Positions 63,959-64,000 of a stretch of 64,000 nt of DNA are shown one piece after another. This DNA is from Bacteroidota bacterium (GTDB taxonomy: Bacteria; Bacteroidota; Bacteroidia; Chitinophagales; Chitinophagaceae). The position numbers and the translations under genes are program-made. Where the stretch lies: positions 40,986 through 104,985 of the forward strand of contig JAHEFK010000007.1 in the NCBI GenBank assembly GCA_024640225.1, read 5' to 3'. Numbering within the stretch: position 1 is the stretch's first letter; each line of letters starts with the position of its first letter. The notes beneath the pieces are model-generated. The model did no database searches and was not told the origin of the DNA. It worked only from the letters and a program-made list of their open reading frames with translations.

Positions 63959-64000
63959 ATGTATAGACTCTTTCTGCTACTTTTAATTTTTACTCATACT
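63959..64000 (+). CDS. Start of a possible exported-protein gene (cut by window edge)
   Basis: An ATG at 63959 opens a frame that reads MYRLFLLLLIFTHT before the window ends. A basic residue followed by a long hydrophobic run looks like the start of a signal peptide. No stop occurs in the visible part. It is too short to name a product, and the call depends on this N-terminal pattern. Confidence 0.4.
   Translation, partial: MYRLFLLLLIFTHT

Overview
The window looks like ordinary chromosome of an AT-rich member of the Bacteroidota, most likely in or near the Chitinophagaceae. The evidence is the -7 promoter element TAnnTTTG in front of many genes, weak Shine-Dalgarno signals, two secreted proteins with type IX secretion (T9SS) C-terminal tails, a PorW/SprE-like and a PorP/SprF-like protein, a DUF4249 lipoprotein, bacillithiol synthesis (BshA) and a UbiA-like (MqnP-type) prenyltransferase. 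I saw no prophage, insertion sequence, integrase, CRISPR array or rRNA. Genes are packed tightly on both strands and no gene-free stretch exceeds about 220 bases. Gene assignments rest on motifs and family knowledge read by eye; no database search was run.

Layout. 1-2.1 kb (+): end of an FtsX-type ABC permease, a phosphoribosyltransferase and an isoaspartyl peptidase/asparaginase, convergent with asparagine synthetase. 4-6.3 kb (-): gapA and pgk, each followed by a hairpin. 6.4-11.1 kb: small membrane protein, purM-pepT, a MarC-type membrane protein and a THUMP methyltransferase. 11.1-15 kb (-): M13 peptidase, SprT-like protein, two AtpZ/AtpI-like membrane proteins and an M23-type N-terminal region without its catalytic domain. 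15.1-22.8 kb (+): PorW/SprE-like T9SS protein, (p)ppGpp synthetase/hydrolase, M32 carboxypeptidase and a small membrane protein. 22.9-27.9 kb (-): thioredoxin reductase, DUF4249 lipoprotein, L,D-transpeptidase, and the tyrosine-catabolic pair hpd-hmgA.

27.9-33.0 kb (-) is one co-directional, tightly spaced run: efp, accB, accC, rfbB, rfbA and a DUF445 protein. Its EF-P has an Arg32-type loop like that of rhamnosylated EF-P, instead of the Lys-type PGKG loop. It sits in the same likely operon as two dTDP-sugar genes and behind helically phased T-tracts. This is the most interesting part of the window.

33.2-36 kb (-): rimO and der, the latter with a long acidic linker. 36.2-38.1 kb (+): a PNGase F-like glycosidase with a T9SS tail. 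38.2-45.3 kb: TPR protein, tilS, rlmH, an aminotransferase, malic enzyme-PTA fusion and an HI0933-type flavoprotein. 45.3-56.6 kb: oligopeptide-type permease, M28 peptidase, bshA, AhpD-like protein, amino-acid permease, a lipoprotein, an S9 dipeptidyl peptidase, and dapB-ubiA-DUF1573. 56.7-62 kb: a 1399-residue adhesin-like T9SS type B protein directly followed by its PorP-like partner. 62-64 kb: FAD oxidoreductase, tatD, tRNA-Ser(GGA) and the start of another gene.

Several start codons were moved inward. In four places the TTG that opens the longest reading frame is the last three bases of a TAnnTTTG promoter box, so translation must begin downstream.
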